Positions 1 to 9,796 of a stretch of DNA of 24,395 nucleotides are shown here, piece by piece. Each line of letters begins with the position of its first letter. Position 1 is the first letter of the stretch. A model generated the notes under the pieces. That model saw nothing but the letters and a program-made list of their open reading frames with translations, was not told where the DNA came from and searched no databases. The DNA lies in assembly GCA_905250885.1 (NCBI GenBank), contig CAJNOQ010002427.1, positions 1-24,395 on the forward strand, in the 5' to 3' direction. The DNA comes from Didymodactylos carnosus (lineage: Eukaryota; Rotifera; Eurotatoria; Philodinida; Philodinidae). The position numbers and the translations under genes were made by a program.

Positions 1-126
1 TTTTGAACTTTGTCAGTGACTCCATTAGAAAGAGCACACTCGAAAACCTACAAAAACATATCTGAGAGATCTTTCCAGCGCTTTAAAATCCAATGTCCAC
101 ATGCCTAGGCAAAATTGCCCACTGTG
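1..126 (+). repeat. Partial copy of the dispersed core repeat
   Basis: The stretch resembles 16,921-17,053 along its length: GAAAACCTACAAAAACA near 42-58, then ATGTCCACATGCCTAGGCAA at 93-112, AAATTG and CCCACTGTG ending at 126. It is cut by the window start. Divergence is visible, so the copy is old. Confidence 0.65.
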
Positions 127-134
127 ATGAGGCA

Positions 135-364
135 TGATTGTAGCCCGAAAATTTCTGATTAAAATGAGACATCGCCCAGCTCTACATGGCTTTTCTTTGC
201 AAAGTTATACAGTTTACAAAAATTAATCTTTTCCTTATTTCTGTAGCTTTGAGCTGACAATGAACATTTAGGACTTTTATTATAAATTCTATAAGTTTGT
301 GAAGAAGGGTTGTGTAGAGCTAGGAGATGGCCCATTTTAATCAGAAATGTGCGGGCTACAATCA
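135..364. repeat. Foldback repeat with arms of about 82 bp
   Basis: Arms 135-216 and 283-364 are imperfect inverted copies: TGATTGTAGCCCG with TTCTGATTAAAATGAGACA on the left, and CCCATTTTAATCAGAAAT with CGGGCTACAATCA on the right. The 66-bp centre includes CTGTAGCTTTGAGCTGACAA. A second copy with the same centre lies at about 24,225-24,395. There is no coding capacity. Confidence 0.75.
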
Positions 365-550
365 GGCCGTATTAAGAAAGATTTTTGTTATTTTTTAGAG
401 TTTTTGAAAAACTGGTTTTCTCGGAAAACGGGTCTGTGGAGGCCTAACTGCCTGTCTCATACCGATATTCGGAATCAGCACGGTCGGTTACCTATCACCC
501 ACTAGGTTTTGTCTCAAAAACGATTGGACAGTTGGTGGACCTTTCTCGTA
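365..550 (+). repeat. Flank of the foldback repeat, inverted copy at the other window end
   Basis: The stretch, including GAAAAACTGGTTTTC (404-420), ATATTCGG, TCAGCACGGTCGGTTACCTA and CACCCACTAG, matches the reverse complement of about 24,055-24,225. It shows that the repeat unit is longer than the 135-364 palindrome. Confidence 0.65.
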
Positions 551-1627
551 AGTCTTTCTCATTCATGTAGGAATATACTTTTGCGTTCCTCAGTCGCGGT
601 TCTAAACTGTAAGAACTGTACGATATGATACATAATCCTGTTCATAAGCAGCATAGTCAATTCATTATAGATTTGTGTAGCGTTTAAGCCTAACAACGAG
701 CGAGTTTTTATACTTCATCTTGGGCTGCCGTCGCACCGGCAGCAGCACTTCCCAGACAGACAAATAAACGGTAAAAGTGACGTTTAAACGCGTTTGTCTG
801 GCGTTTACACCCTTTTCAAGCGTTAGAGCGTGCTTGTCGGTAGCATTCTAAGTTTTAAACCGTTTTACATAGTTTACATTTCGAAAATTTGGCTCAAAAC
901 GGATTTAAACGTATTAATCGTTGACCTCTTCCTGCTCAACACGTTTTAACAGCATCCTTCATTTCTTCTTCATCACCTTAATGTCCATAGCGGCTGCCAT
1001 ATCGAGCTCTGAATTAGGCGAGTTTTTTTACGATCCGACTTAAGATATCATGCCTGTAGTTTCTATTCAAATTGAGTAAGATAAAAAAGTAGCAAGGTAA
1101 CAATTGTGGATGGTGGAATAATGTGTTTGAGTTGCTTATCGGTCACTCTTTATAAGTGTTTGCCGTTCATTCCAAAGAAACCCGAAAGAGTAACTACAAA
1201 TACAGTTAAATTTACAATTGTTACAGGATTGATTATAATCAATCCTATTGTAATGACTGTACATTTGACTGAATGAATATATTCATTTTTCTAAACAAAA
1301 TCACTGATCAGAAAGATATAAAAACTATTCATTGTAAAAAAAGCATTGTTAATTCAATATGAAGAGACATGTAAAATATATTAATGTATTTATGCAACAG
1401 TATGCTAGACTGTCTGGATAACGAAAAAAACAGCAAACGTGATTGTGTCCATAACGAAAATCATTGAAAAACACCGAATTATTTGGAAACAGAAAACTAA
1501 ATATAAATTCACCATCAAATTATATAAAGAACTGAACTTTGAAAGATGATAGTAAATAAGACAAAGGATATGTGGCGATAAGGTTATTTTTCAAAAAAAA
1601 ATATACAGAAACGATCAAGGTTAAAAA
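551..1627. other. Non-coding stretch with small palindromes
   Basis: No exon, RNA gene or long repeat was recognised. The motif CGTTTA/TAAACG recurs between about 685 and 910. An inverted CAGACAAA/TTTGTCTG pair lies near 757-800. A perfect 22-bp palindrome is at 1225-1246 and a perfect 16-bp one at 1272-1287. Confidence 0.5.
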
Positions 1628-2391
1628 ATTCCAATCAGTCACTGTGAAGCAAAAAAAGAAGATTTTATAGTTTTTTCAGAGGAAAAAATTTGCATAAGAG
1701 GTAGAATGCGAGAAGTTAGGTGGTTATGTCATAAAAAATATATAGAGATGAGCGATTTTGTATAAATGCACAAGACGAAAATATTTCTGACGCTTAGAGA
1801 GATTTGATAGAGAAAGTTGAAGAGCTAAATCAGTACCCCGAACACAATAATTAAAATTTTGAACAATAAAACAAGTAGCAAAATGATTCACAGAATCAAG
1901 AATAGAAAGAGAAAAAGAACTATAATTTTTGCTGCTCGAGTTATTGTTCAGAATTTTAATTATTGTGTTCATGGTTCTGATCTAACCCTTCAACTTTCTC
2001 TATCAAATCTCTCTAAGCGTTGGAAATATTTTCGCTTGTGCATTTATATAAAATCGCTCATCATCTAAGTCCTCTACATATTTTTTATAAAATACAACCA
2101 TCTAACTAGAGATGAGCGGTAACGATAAAAACGTGTTACCGTTATCAACGCTTCGGTAGCAATATCAGATGTTTATCGAGATAATTTCAAGCCGGTAAAA
2201 AATCTCAAAATTTTACTGCGGTAAACTTCGGTAAAAAAATTTTTTATCGTTACCGCTCATCCCTACACCTAACTTCGCCCTTCTTTCTGGCAACACACCA
2301 AAAATATGTTCGCATTCCACCTCTTATGCAAAATTTTTCCTCTGAAACTATAAAATCGTCTTTTTTTGCTCCACAGTAACTGGCTGAAATA
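1628..2391. repeat. Long-armed palindromic (foldback) element interrupted by a MITE
   Basis: The left arm runs about 1628-1868, the loop 1869-1941, and the right arm 1942 to about 2391 with the MITE at 2107-2265 inside it. Matching landmarks are TTTGCATAAGAGGTAGAATG (left) with CATTCCACCTCTTATGCAAA (right), GAGATGAGCGATTTT with AAAATCGCTCATC, and GAACACAATAATT with AATTATTGTGTTC. The two open frames here, one on each strand, share amino-acid sequence only because of this inversion and are not genes. Removing the MITE restores nearly continuous pairing of arms of about 240 bp. Confidence 0.85.
2107..2265. mobile_element. hAT-like MITE, 159 bp
   Basis: The ends are TAGAGATGAGCGGTAACGAT and its near-perfect reverse complement ATCGTTACCGCTCATCCCTA, giving terminal inverted repeats of about 24 bp. 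An 8-bp direct duplication flanks it: CATCTAAC (2099-2106) and CACCTAAC (2266-2273), 7 of 8 matching. Ends of the form YAGRGATG and 8-bp duplications are hallmarks of hAT transposons. There is no coding capacity, so it would depend on a transposase elsewhere. Confidence 0.8.
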
Positions 2392-3114
2392 ATCTTCCAC
2401 AGTCCGTTATTTCTTCCCATGTCGCCGGCAGCCTATATAGGAAACGCAGAAAAGTCAAAAAGCTTTGATTTTTTTCAGATTAAACTTTCTCTTTCAGATT
2501 ATAGAGACTCGTCGAAGTTTTCACTTCGACTTGAGTCAAGTTCTTCCTGTTCGGGTACCTCATTGCGCTGCATGCGCACTGCAAAAAACACAAAAAAAGA
2601 AAGCTGAAAACTAGATTCGAACTTCTGTACTGTTTGCTCATATTGATGAAATACCAGTCGATACCGCCCGTACAACCGACGAGTGTACCGCGCGGTCCGG
2701 CAGACCGTGTGGTAATTTCAATTCCACCGGTGCTATACCGGGGAATATAACAGACTGGTACCGGAGCGGTAACCGAGCGGTATTTAACCGGTTTTGATGA
2801 CATGAGTTCTTCTCCAGTTTTGCCATTTAAAACAACATTATTTAAGTATATTTTCAACAGTTGATTGTCATCTTTCATTTTCTCTTTCTTTTTACTCGTT
2901 TGTTATTAACACTGTTTACTTTATTTACATTTGTAGTTGTTGCTTACCTTTTCTTTTGTTCATTTAGTATTCTCCCCAGTTTCGTCTTTACTTTATTTTA
3001 TTTTTTGTTACACTTTTTTATGTATACCTAGATCTTAGTGGGGACCATCCTTTTACAGATCTAACCTTTGATGACCTAACACCTACTGTTGGTTAAATAC
3101 CTTAAAAAACTAAT
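2392..3114. other. Non-coding stretch with a CCGG/ACCG-rich patch
   Basis: Bases 2645-2805 are distinctly richer in G+C than their surroundings and repeat ACCG/CGGT words: ATACCGCCCG, GTACCGCGCGG, CACCGGTG, TATACCGGGG, GAGCGGTAACCGAGCGG. The two ends show weak inverted similarity, so an old hAT-like MITE is possible. Minus-strand open frames here (up to 132 codons) show no protein-like pattern. Bases 3020-3114 may be the 3' tail of a retroelement, since they run straight into a TTA microsatellite. Confidence 0.35.
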
Positions 3115-3141
3115 TGTTATTATTATTATTATTATTATTAT
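3115..3141. repeat. (TTA)n microsatellite
   Basis: About nine TTA/ATT units, followed by an A-run. Non-LTR retrotransposons often end in such simple repeats; the preceding sequence was not recognised as one. Confidence 0.9.
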
Positions 3142-3990
3142 AAAAAAAATAAAACTGAACTGAACCGGCATTCAATACAGATCTCCGATTTCGCGCGACA
3201 TCTATCTGACATCTCAGAAATAGTGTTTCTTACCCTCCTTTTTTTCTCTGTTTGGTATTTGTTTTTGTTTTTCTACTTTCAGTATTATTTCTTTATCTTG
3301 TGCATGTTGTGCAGTGATACGGTATTTATGTGATTGCTCAGCCCATAAAATATTATTCCACAATTTAACATGTTCCATGTTTTGCGTTCAAACAGACAGA
3401 ACAGAACGCAAAAGTATTTTATTAATATCCTACATTACTATAAAGTCAAGGGAATAAGGGCAATACATCCACCAGTTCAATATGGCTAATCAGCTCTTCT
3501 CACACAGCACGGTGATTCCTTTTTTTATTTCTTATAACATATAATCAAATAATTTTGCTTTTGTTTTTTTCGAAGCTCTCGGCATAAGTTACAATCTGTT
3601 AGGCTATTGCTAGTGAAGTGAATAACAAAAAGATCAATTATAAAAAGTATACTACAGAAACACTCTTCTGTGGGTTTACTAGAACGAAGCCTCGTTTTTT
3701 AGGGTTGTATTTTTTGATCGCACAGGAATAGCAGAACATTTTTGTAGTATTTCCGTAAGCGTTTCTGTTCAAGTTTTGTTTAAATTGAACTTCAAAAAAG
3801 TTCTGCAGTAAATTTTCCAGAAAAGTAAGCAATTTGTGGCAGCCATTTTGAACTGGCGTATATTTTTTCGTTTTTTTCTTTCTCGTTGCTTTTAACGAGA
3901 ATTGATTTAAATCCTTTGTTTATTTGTTCTTTTGGACTTATATATGGTTATAAATATGTTATTTTTAGATTCAAAAACAATAGTTGGTAG
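3142..3990. other. Upstream region of DCP2
   Basis: No coding exon recognised. A 10-bp perfect inverted repeat (TTTTGCGTTC, 3380-3389 and 3404-3413, loop 14) is present. Its right arm extended to 3416 is the exact reverse complement of 576-588. A TATATAT stretch lies near 3938-3945, about 45 bp before the ATG, but no promoter can be assigned with confidence. Confidence 0.4.
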
Positions 3991-6888
3991 ATGAGTCCTA
4001 TACCACCGAAGGTCCTAGATGACCTCTGCAGGTGTGTTCGGTTGTTTAGCCAAAATATGATTATTCTTACTTCAGACGACTAATGTGTTATTTCTACGTC
4101 TTTTAGTCGTTTTGTCATCAACATTCCACCAGAACAAAGAAATGATCATGTGCGAGTATTGTTTGCAATTGAATTAGCGCATTGGTTCTATCTTGATTTT
4201 TATTGTGAAGATTTTAATGATTTAAGAGCATGCTCATTAAGGGATTTTGCCGAACAAAGTATGTAAAGATTTACACTTTATGTTGCTCACAACCTCTGTT
4301 ACTCTCGCTTGATGGAGGCTTGTTAGAACGATGTTTTCATTGTTCTTTAATTACCAATAGTTTCAAACATTTTTCTGTTTAGTTTTTTTACACTGTCCGT
4401 TTTTACGTGATCATGTATATGAATTCGAAGCAATCTTATCAAAGTGGCGCGGTTTCAAATCATCTGTACCAACATATGGCGGCATCCTACTTGATCCAAC
4501 TTATGAACATGTAAATATCTTTTTTGTTAATCTAAACCATGAGATATGACCATTGAGATTTATATTTTAGTTGAGCCTTATATCTAAGTCAATAATACTT
4601 TTGTAAACTACTCAACATAATAATGCTTTCTATGAGTGTCAACTTTTCATGTGTTTTAGGTGTTACTCGTCCAAGGATTTTACAATCGCGAATCATGGGG
4701 ATTTCCAAAAGGAAAAGTTCAAGAAAATGAGATCCCATTACATTGCGCTATTAGAGAAGTAAGTATATCATTAATTGATTAATAAAAGTAATTGACGGTG
4801 ACGTTTGCGTGCTTTAAGGTGATGGAAGAAGTCGGTTTTGATATCAAAGATCGTGCGTCTGATAATACCTATATTGAACGATTATTGAATGGGCAGTTGA
4901 TTCGATTGTATATTATAGCCAATGTTCCATTAGACACAAGATTTTGTGCAAAAACAAAGAATGAAATTAAAGTAAAAAACGACCGAGAAATGCTTCCTGT
5001 TTGTTGATATTGTCATGTGTTTTTTCTGTTGAATAGGATGTGAGATGGTTTCGTCTAGCAGATTTGCCCTGTCACAAGCGAGACATGACACCAAAGACAA
5101 ATTTAGATTTAAGCCCAAAAGCATTTTTTATGGTTATTCCATTTATAAAGTAAACGTGTTTGATTATAAATATAATATTCTAATCGTCTCAATATTTTCT
5201 GTAGAGATTTACGACGATGGATCGCTCAAGAGCAAGGTCTTCATTCGTCATCAAATGGTCTCCACACAAGTGATTCAGATAATGCGAACGAATATACCCA
5301 TAGTCTCCATCATCACCAGAGTCAGAATCGGCCAACACAACAAAATTGTAACATGTCCACGTCACAATTAGCTACTAACCAAAGAAGAAAGTATGATAGC
5401 GGAGTAAAACCAATTAGTTTACAGCAACTATTTGAAACAGAACATACAAGTATGTTGTATACTACATTAAGATGGTTGTATTGTGACATACTGTGATTTT
5501 AGGGCATAATAAGTCTTATCCGTTATCCGATTTTCAAAACAATTATTATCAGAGACGAAACTCAACTAAAATAATAGCTGATTTAACTGGCCATCAATAT
5601 CAAATAACACAAAATATGAGAAAAAGTCGAACAAAAACAAACGAAAATCAGGTAATAATCGATCAAAGTCCAATAAAACAGCCGACAATACAAGATACCA
5701 TCCAACAACATTTTTGTAAAATATTAAAAAATGATTCGTTAACTGTTACCGATAACACGAATATCGCTCAAACAATTAATGAAGCATTATTGTCAGATAT
5801 GAATAATACTAATAAAACTGTGAAATTAAATCATAGTATGAGTACACCGGCAACAACAACAACGCGTGAAATAAAAACAACAATTTTATTAGCAACATCG
5901 ACAAGTACAATTCAGAAAAGTAAATAAAACTTTAAGTGCATTATCCTATGCATCTCTCCGTGTATGATCTATGATTAGGCAATAATACAAAGACTGACTA
6001 CATACTGTTTTCGCATAAATTTTTTCAAAATTGCTAGCAGCTTGCCTACAAAAACATCCCAAAATTTTCGATCTATTTGTTTTTCAGCTACGAACAATAT
6101 TGTACAAAATAAAAACGGTGAGAAACGAGTATCTGGTACGCCAACATCAAATGAAGAAGGAAATTCGTCACCAACAAAATCATCGTCTATAATAAATAGT
6201 TTTAATCGTAATGAGGATCACAACAATTTGGGAGGAAAACATAAAAAGATGTCTCATCATCACCATCAAAAATCTAATCAACCGCAAGTGCAATATACAA
6301 TATTAAAAAAGAATCAACCTAATGAACCTACACGAAATTTATCGTCAAAAAAGGTTAGCGGTTTATGATTTACAGTTAGAACATTATTAATTCTCTCTTC
6401 CCTGTTCTAGTTTTCACGACATAATCCTTCAGAACAACAGAACAATGTTGAAAATCAACAAGATGATCAGATAAAACAGACGGATTATGATCTACAAAAT
6501 CGACGTAAGTTACAAGAAAAAAATTAGCTTTTGGACATAAGGGAAGAAAATGGCTTGAAAAGTCGATTCCCGACCTTCTCATTCGTCTGGAAAAGAGTAG
6601 AACTATGTTCCTTTTTTAGGTCGCACTGATCGTCGATTACAAATAACAAATAATAGTCAGCAACTTGATCGATCGTCTTCATCAAAATATCCCAATACTC
6701 GAACAAATGTTACCATACCATTTTCAAATTTAACGAACAATAGTAACGATAATCAACAAAAACAAAGTACATATTCCCGTCGTTATTATCCTCAAAATAA
6801 TCATTCACATCAACAAAAGCAATTTTTTGGTCCGCGTTGTTGGACAAATTTTCGTTTCAATCGTCACGAAATATTACGTTGTTTATAA
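3991..6888 (+). CDS. DCP2: mRNA-decapping enzyme 2 (Nudix hydrolase), complete, 11 exons
   Basis: Exons: 3991-4031, 4107-4258, 4383-4510, 4660-4758, 4819-4971, 5037-5149, 5205-5449, 5503-5919, 6088-6353, 6411-6504, 6620-6888. All introns are GT-AG (53-168 bp) and the phases join into one 658-aa frame. DCP2 hydrolyses the mRNA 5' cap, releasing m7GDP, in cytoplasmic mRNA decay together with DCP1 and EDC proteins. The N-terminal helical domain (about residues 1-95) carries the family hallmark HWFYLDFY at 39-46. The Nudix box runs G125 to F147 and fits GX5EX7REUXEEXGU, with E140, E143 and E144 as likely metal ligands. A box-B-like stretch ends near W234. A QQLF motif (302-305) matches the vertebrate linker. 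The rest is Asn/Gln/Ser-rich and looks disordered, ending in an aromatic motif ([12 protein letters not shown], 644-655) like the metazoan C-terminal end, which binds EDC4 in human DCP2. The start ATG directly precedes the conserved PPKVLDDLC. Reading through intron 8 would stop at 5925-5927. The family call is very sure; exon 8-10 borders are a little less so. Confidence 0.96.
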
Positions 6889-8598
6889 AACGGACGTGTA
6901 TGCACTTCAACACAGTCAACGAAGTAAAACTCGATCCGTTTGGTATTAATTACAAGCAAGTTCTTACAGTTTTTTCAGTCTTTGTTTTTTTTTCCAAACT
7001 ATATGTATATATAATTTGTTTTTGCATTTTCTTTTTTATTTCAATCCAAATATGAAATTTCTGTTTGTGTTTGAACAATTTTTTTTCTTGTTTACATTTG
7101 TGCTTTGTTTATTTGTTTCGATGTATACTGGGTTTTTTTTTCTTGTTGTTGTTATTGTTAATTCAGTTTCTTCTTGTTCTCTTGCTTGTATAATATATGT
7201 GTATTTTGTGGTCGTTCCGTTGTTTTTGTGTTTGAATGAACAATATGTATCGAATTTTTTTGCTCTCGTCACATTCCTTTTTGTGTTTATTTATATTTTA
7301 ATATTAAGTTTTTTTAAATCGACCTTTTAAAAGATCGATTTAAAATTATTTTTTATTCTATGAGTGTCATTTCTAAGTGTCACAAGTTAACTCATTTCTC
7401 TTCGTATAAACTCGTCCTCAGGAATGTTAGACACTTGCAGTTTTTATTTCTACTGGAAATTTAATCCGTTTTGAATGTGCTTGTTAAAAATACCAACGTT
7501 TCTTTTCCATTCACATGGAAAGATAAAACAAATTTATCAAATTTTTTCATATGCTCTCCAGTCTAAAGTCAATTTTGACAGTAATAAAAGACATTAGTTT
7601 TGTTTTCAATTGACTATAGTAAAAATGATGTTTTTTTTACAACTGTACAAATGAATTTTTCTTCCAATTTTATTCTTTTTACTATATATATTTCTCCGTT
7701 ATCTGATGAAAAAAATATCTCTGATTTTCTCATGGCTATGAAATGCTTTTTTGTCTCTATTCTATGCAAGTTGAGCTAATGAAGAGTGAGAAAGACTGGT
7801 GACCCTACTAACTTATTTGTGTACATAAGAATATAAATAACACGAGAGGAAGAGTCATTTTTAGATGACTGTTTGTTCGATTCGAATATTTTGTTGTTGT
7901 TTTTTCCTTTTTTTTTGTTGTTATCTCATGTGAATTCTTATCGTTTTTGTAATAGAGTAGAAAATTGTATGTAAATGAATTATGTTTTGTTATTTATGTA
8001 GTTCCTGTTATTTCTCTTTTTTGTGATATATCATATATATACGCTAGTTAATAGCCACATTTTTCGCGATTGCTGCAACTCTCCGTGTTAACTAGTCGTG
8101 TGTGTTGTATATTTGCAAAATGTGAATAATACAGTGAAAAAGTAACATTTTTTTTTTGTTTGTTTATTATTGCTGGATTAATGCCAGCTTCTGAACACAA
8201 ATTTCTTCTTTTCTTCAAAACGATACTTTTTTTTCTTGAGATTGTATAGTCCGTTTCTTTTTTCGTTTTTACATGACACGTTTCGTCTTGTAATATGTAT
8301 GGCATCAATATTTAAAAACAAGAAGACTCTTTTTCTTATTTTCTATGTGTTGGTTTTTTGCTACACATAAACAGTCATTTTTGGTTTTTTTTTGATCTTG
8401 ACGAAAATAAACTTGAACATATGATAATATATACGACCTGGTGACACACCTTTTTAAAGGGTGATACAAGCATTCAACTGAAAAGTAATGATATCAAACA
8501 ATAAAACTAAACATAACTCTTGATAAAAGTTCTTTTTTAAGTTATAATATTACTGAAGCTAAACTTGTTTATTATGTTAGTTGAAGATAATTTTCCAG
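6889..8598 (+). other. Downstream region of DCP2, T-rich, with candidate poly(A) sites
   Basis: A long T-rich, non-coding stretch. AATAAA occurs at 7583-7588 and 8406-8411; either could end the DCP2 transcript. A 32-bp imperfect palindrome lies at 7313-7344 (TTTAAATCGACCTTTT with AAAAGATCGATTTAAA). The hydrophobic open frame at 7016-7330 is a by-product of T-richness. Confidence 0.5.
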
Positions 8599-9368
8599 AT
8601 GAATAGGGATTTTATTCGTACGGCATTGGATCATACCAATGTATTTGAATTCATAATTCATTTTTCGTTCACTCTGTAATTCATTCTGTATTATTCCAAT
8701 TATTTAGTTTTTATTTGATTCGATAATAATTGTAATAGCGTATTTTCTAGCCGTCTCAAATTTAATCAAAAAATATGTTCGATTACGTAACTTTTTACAT
8801 CATTTATTGCGGAATACAATAGAACCATACGGTTAGTCTTTAATCTAATTTTTTGTGTGCTTTTACTTATCTTTATCTATACAAATTTTGTAAGAGAACA
8901 TCTGAACGGCTTAGGGCTCTAGCTTTCAGTTATTTATTGGATTAAAGTAAACATCTGTAGTATTTATCAATATTAACTCTCTTTAGTTATAGTTTGTGTC
9001 GACAGTGAGAATCACATGTTCTTCGCATAGTTTTCTATATTTTATTATTTGTACTATTATTATTCTCAAAACTCAGGAACTGTTGTGTTCTGACTTTATA
9101 AAAGATTCTACAACTCATGCACTATATCATATAGTTACTCAAATTAATTCTTGTCTATAAATTGTGTCAAGTAGATGTCAAAAAGTAACAAAAGTATCTT
9201 GAATCAAATAGAACCATAGCATAAGAGTTTCTTTTTTCTTTTTTATTTAACATTTTCTTTGAAGGCATCGGTGCTACTGATCATCATCTGGAAACAATAA
9301 CAGAACAAAAGAAACGGAGAGAAACTGACTATTCACACAACATTAGGGAAATGATTTCTAATAAATAA
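8599..9368 (+). CDS. Small single-pass membrane protein, 89 aa, three exons, family not recognised
   Basis: Exons are 8599-8640, 8708-8831 and 9265-9368, with introns of 67 and 433 bp, both GT-AG, phases 0 and 1. The joined frame is 90 codons including the TAA stop. I do not recognise a family. Residues 1-14 (starting MNRDFIRTALDHTN) are followed by a hydrophobic segment of about 18-20 residues (15-34, with FLFDSIIIVIAYFLAV), then a basic stretch (KKYVRLR, about 36-42), and a charged tail rich in K, R and E. The basic residues just after the membrane segment suggest the tail is cytosolic. The ATG follows TTTTCCAG, which resembles a splice or trans-splice acceptor, so an upstream exon is possible. 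The gene lies between DCP2 and the synaptotagmin on the same strand, ending 428 bp before the latter's ATG. An AATAAA overlaps the stop codon. It could instead be a chance open frame: no homology is claimed, but three exons agreeing in phase with strong borders argue against chance. Confidence 0.55.
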
Positions 9369-9369
9369 A
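9360..9369 (+). promoter_or_regulatory. Polyadenylation signal overlapping the stop of the small membrane-protein gene
   Basis: Two overlapping AATAAA hexamers (9360-9365, 9364-9369) lie across the last codons and the TAA at 9366-9368. If used, the transcript would have almost no 3' UTR. In AT-rich DNA the hexamer also occurs by chance. Confidence 0.3.
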
Positions 9370-9796
9370 AAAGCAGACGAAGAAAAGTTGTGAAGACAAA
9401 CGTTTTTTAGAATATATATCGATGTGAAAAAACGAGAAAAAAACAAGAGGAGGAGGGATGATAATTGTTGTTTTGCATGGCAATGGAAATTCACTAATTT
9501 TTCAACGATGCATCACATATAGACGTGAACAGAATTATTATTCAACAGAGAAAGAAGGAAAAGTAGAATATGGTACAAGGAAAAAGAAAAACATCTACCA
9601 GAAAAATAACGGAGAAGACGCAAAGAAAAAGCCTGTCATTTTGAACAGAAAAAAAATGAAAACAAAAAACCATCTATTAGAAAATTTACTATTATTACTG
9701 GTGTTATATACATCAGAGGGTTCACCATTTTAACCTCTAACGACCCTTTTTATTATTGAACGTATAGCTATCTGTAGCTATTTCGAAATTGAAAAC
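9370..9796 (+). other. Purine-rich leader region of the synaptotagmin gene
   Basis: Non-coding, A/G-rich on the plus strand. A 91-codon open frame starting at 9458 is dominated by Lys, Asn and Glu and shows no motif. It is most likely 5' UTR or intergenic. Confidence 0.4.

Noticed and set aside
1724..2068. Two open frames on opposite strands with nearly the same protein
   Set aside because: They are the two arms of one palindrome read in opposite directions, not a gene family.
2480..2878. Minus-strand open frame of 132 codons
   Set aside because: No motif, and it crosses the ACCG-rich patch and possible MITE; open by composition.
5493..5927. Separate gene of 144 codons
   Set aside because: It is exon 8 of DCP2 read through into intron 8; the splice phases on both sides join it to the rest of the gene.
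7016..7330. Plus-strand open frame of 104 codons, very hydrophobic
   Set aside because: The DNA is T-rich, which automatically yields Phe, Leu and Val. It lies just after DCP2, has no splice partner, and its pattern is compositional.
9458..9733. Small gene upstream of the synaptotagmin
   Set aside because: Lys/Asn/Glu-rich because the DNA is purine-rich; no motif and no splice support.
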